DNA of 31,913 bases from Spirochaetaceae bacterium (GTDB taxonomy: Bacteria > Spirochaetota > Spirochaetia > DSM-27196 > SKKC01). Positions 31,440 through 31,913 of the stretch are shown here, piece after piece. The position numbers and the translations under genes are program-made. The notes below the pieces were generated by a model. It was given only the letters and a program-made list of their open reading frames with translations, did no database searches and was not told where the DNA came from. Position 1 is the first letter of the stretch. Each line of letters begins with the position of its first letter. The DNA is taken from the NCBI GenBank assembly GCA_003552745.1, contig PUOG01000009.1, forward strand, positions 1 to 31,913, given 5' to 3'.

Positions 31440-31913
31440 TGTTTACCTCCTCGAAGATCCCGTTCGTACGGTTCTTACGAACCGACCCTGACTCGAATAC
31501 TCTGCCGTTCATGACTATGTAGACCCCGGGCGGACACGATTGTGCGGCGGCAAAGGCTCCACCGAGGTTGAAAAGGGCGTCACTGCCGTTGACTGCGTAC
31601 GGGACCATTGCGCCGGTGAAGACGATCGTCTTCTCAAGGCGAGCCGCCGCGACCACGGCTGCCGTTTTCGACATCGTATCGGTGCCGTGGGTGACGATGA
31701 CTATCTCTTCGGCGCATTCGCGACAGGCATCGGCGATCACCTGTCGGTCGCGATCGTCCATGTCGAGACTGTCCTTCAAGAGTCGCACCTCCGGACGCGT
31801 GTCTACGGTGCAATGCACCATTTGCAGTATGTCCGGTAGATGGGTCCGTGAAAGGGTCAACTCCCCGCGCAACGAATCGTACGCCTTATCGAACGTACCT
31901 CCGGTGATGATGA
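31411..31913 (-). CDS. Short asparaginase-type protein (N-terminus cut by window edge)
   Basis: About 166 codons are visible; only a few N-terminal residues are missing. The frame opens with IITGGTFDKAYDSLRGEL, in which the Thr of GGTFDK is the active-site Thr of L-asparaginases. THGTDTMSKTAAVVAAARLE (the second Thr/Asp pair) and the Lys-bearing FTGAMVPYAVNGSDALFNLG follow. The protein then ends with GVYIVMNGRVFESGSVRKNR and an acidic tail. This is about half the length of classical asparaginases (about 330 residues) and matches a family of short single-domain asparaginase-like proteins of about 165 residues (from memory). The reaction (amide hydrolysis) is predicted, not shown. It overlaps the HD gene by 29 bases and is probably co-transcribed with it. 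Confidence 0.85.
   Translation of the reverse strand, partial: IITGGTFDKAYDSLRGELTLSRTHLPDILQMVHCTVDTRPEVRLLKDSLDMDDRDRQVIADACRECAEEIVIVTHGTDTMSKTAAVVAAARLEKTIVFTGAMVPYAVNGSDALFNLGGAFAAAQSCPPGVYIVMNGRVFESGSVRKNRTNGIFEEVNSDREKADAR

Overview
This window reads as chromosomal DNA of a free-living, moderately high-GC spirochaete. The main lineage clues are a UPF0164 (spirochaetal FadL/PorV-like) outer-membrane protein, an SpsF-radical SAM-SPASM fusion of the type I associate with the Spirochaetota, PEGA-domain envelope proteins, and a very large BNR/HAMP/PP2C sensor phosphatase. This assignment comes from family recognition, not from a search. Coding density is high, and many neighbouring genes overlap by 1-4 bases. 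I saw no rRNA, tRNA, CRISPR array, insertion sequence or phage gene, and no convincing intrinsic terminator (GC stem plus T-run) on either strand.

Region by region. (1) 1-5246, minus strand: a tightly coupled five-gene operon for an unidentified glycan. Transcription runs from an SpsF-like/radical SAM/SPASM fusion to a GT-A-like glycosyltransferase, an SpsF cytidylyltransferase, a PseG/MurG-like + methyltransferase fusion, and an ATP-grasp ligase cut by the window edge. (2) 5322-6826, plus: xseA-xseB (exonuclease VII), divergent from the glycan operon. (3) 6853-7940, minus: a secreted hypothetical protein and a DUF192 lipoprotein. (4) 8218-9831, plus: a PEGA/FlgD-like envelope protein. (5) 9891-18783, minus: a four-gene operon with a 996-residue helical-repeat secreted protein, a 1501-residue sensor PP2C phosphatase, a secreted hypothetical and a zinc-ribbon membrane protein. 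It is divergent from (6) 18948-20309, plus, the UPF0164 barrel with a C-terminal TPR and acidic tail. (7) 20324-22546, minus: a two-TM protein, a TIR-like/ankyrin protein and an XRE regulator. (8) 22630-25309: an alpha/beta hydrolase, an aldo/keto reductase and a polytopic membrane protein. (9) 25278-30314: sugar metabolism and cofactors, with a ROK fructokinase-like kinase, an OtsA-OtsB fusion, a fumarylacetoacetate-hydrolase-family enzyme and type III pantothenate kinase. (10) 30365-31913: a conserved-looking hypothetical, an HD-domain protein and a short asparaginase-type protein cut by the right edge.

The observations I rate highest are these. A 57-bp repeated element lies upstream of both the ROK kinase and the FAH-family gene, with a shared promoter-like layout; the second copy is one arm of a 133-bp imperfect palindrome. 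The phosphatase half of the OtsA-OtsB fusion has Asn in place of the nucleophilic Asp. The glycan operon contains two enzyme fusions and may make an undescribed sugar or surface/flagellar modification. The sensor phosphatase sits in a locus with periplasmic and outer-membrane partners.
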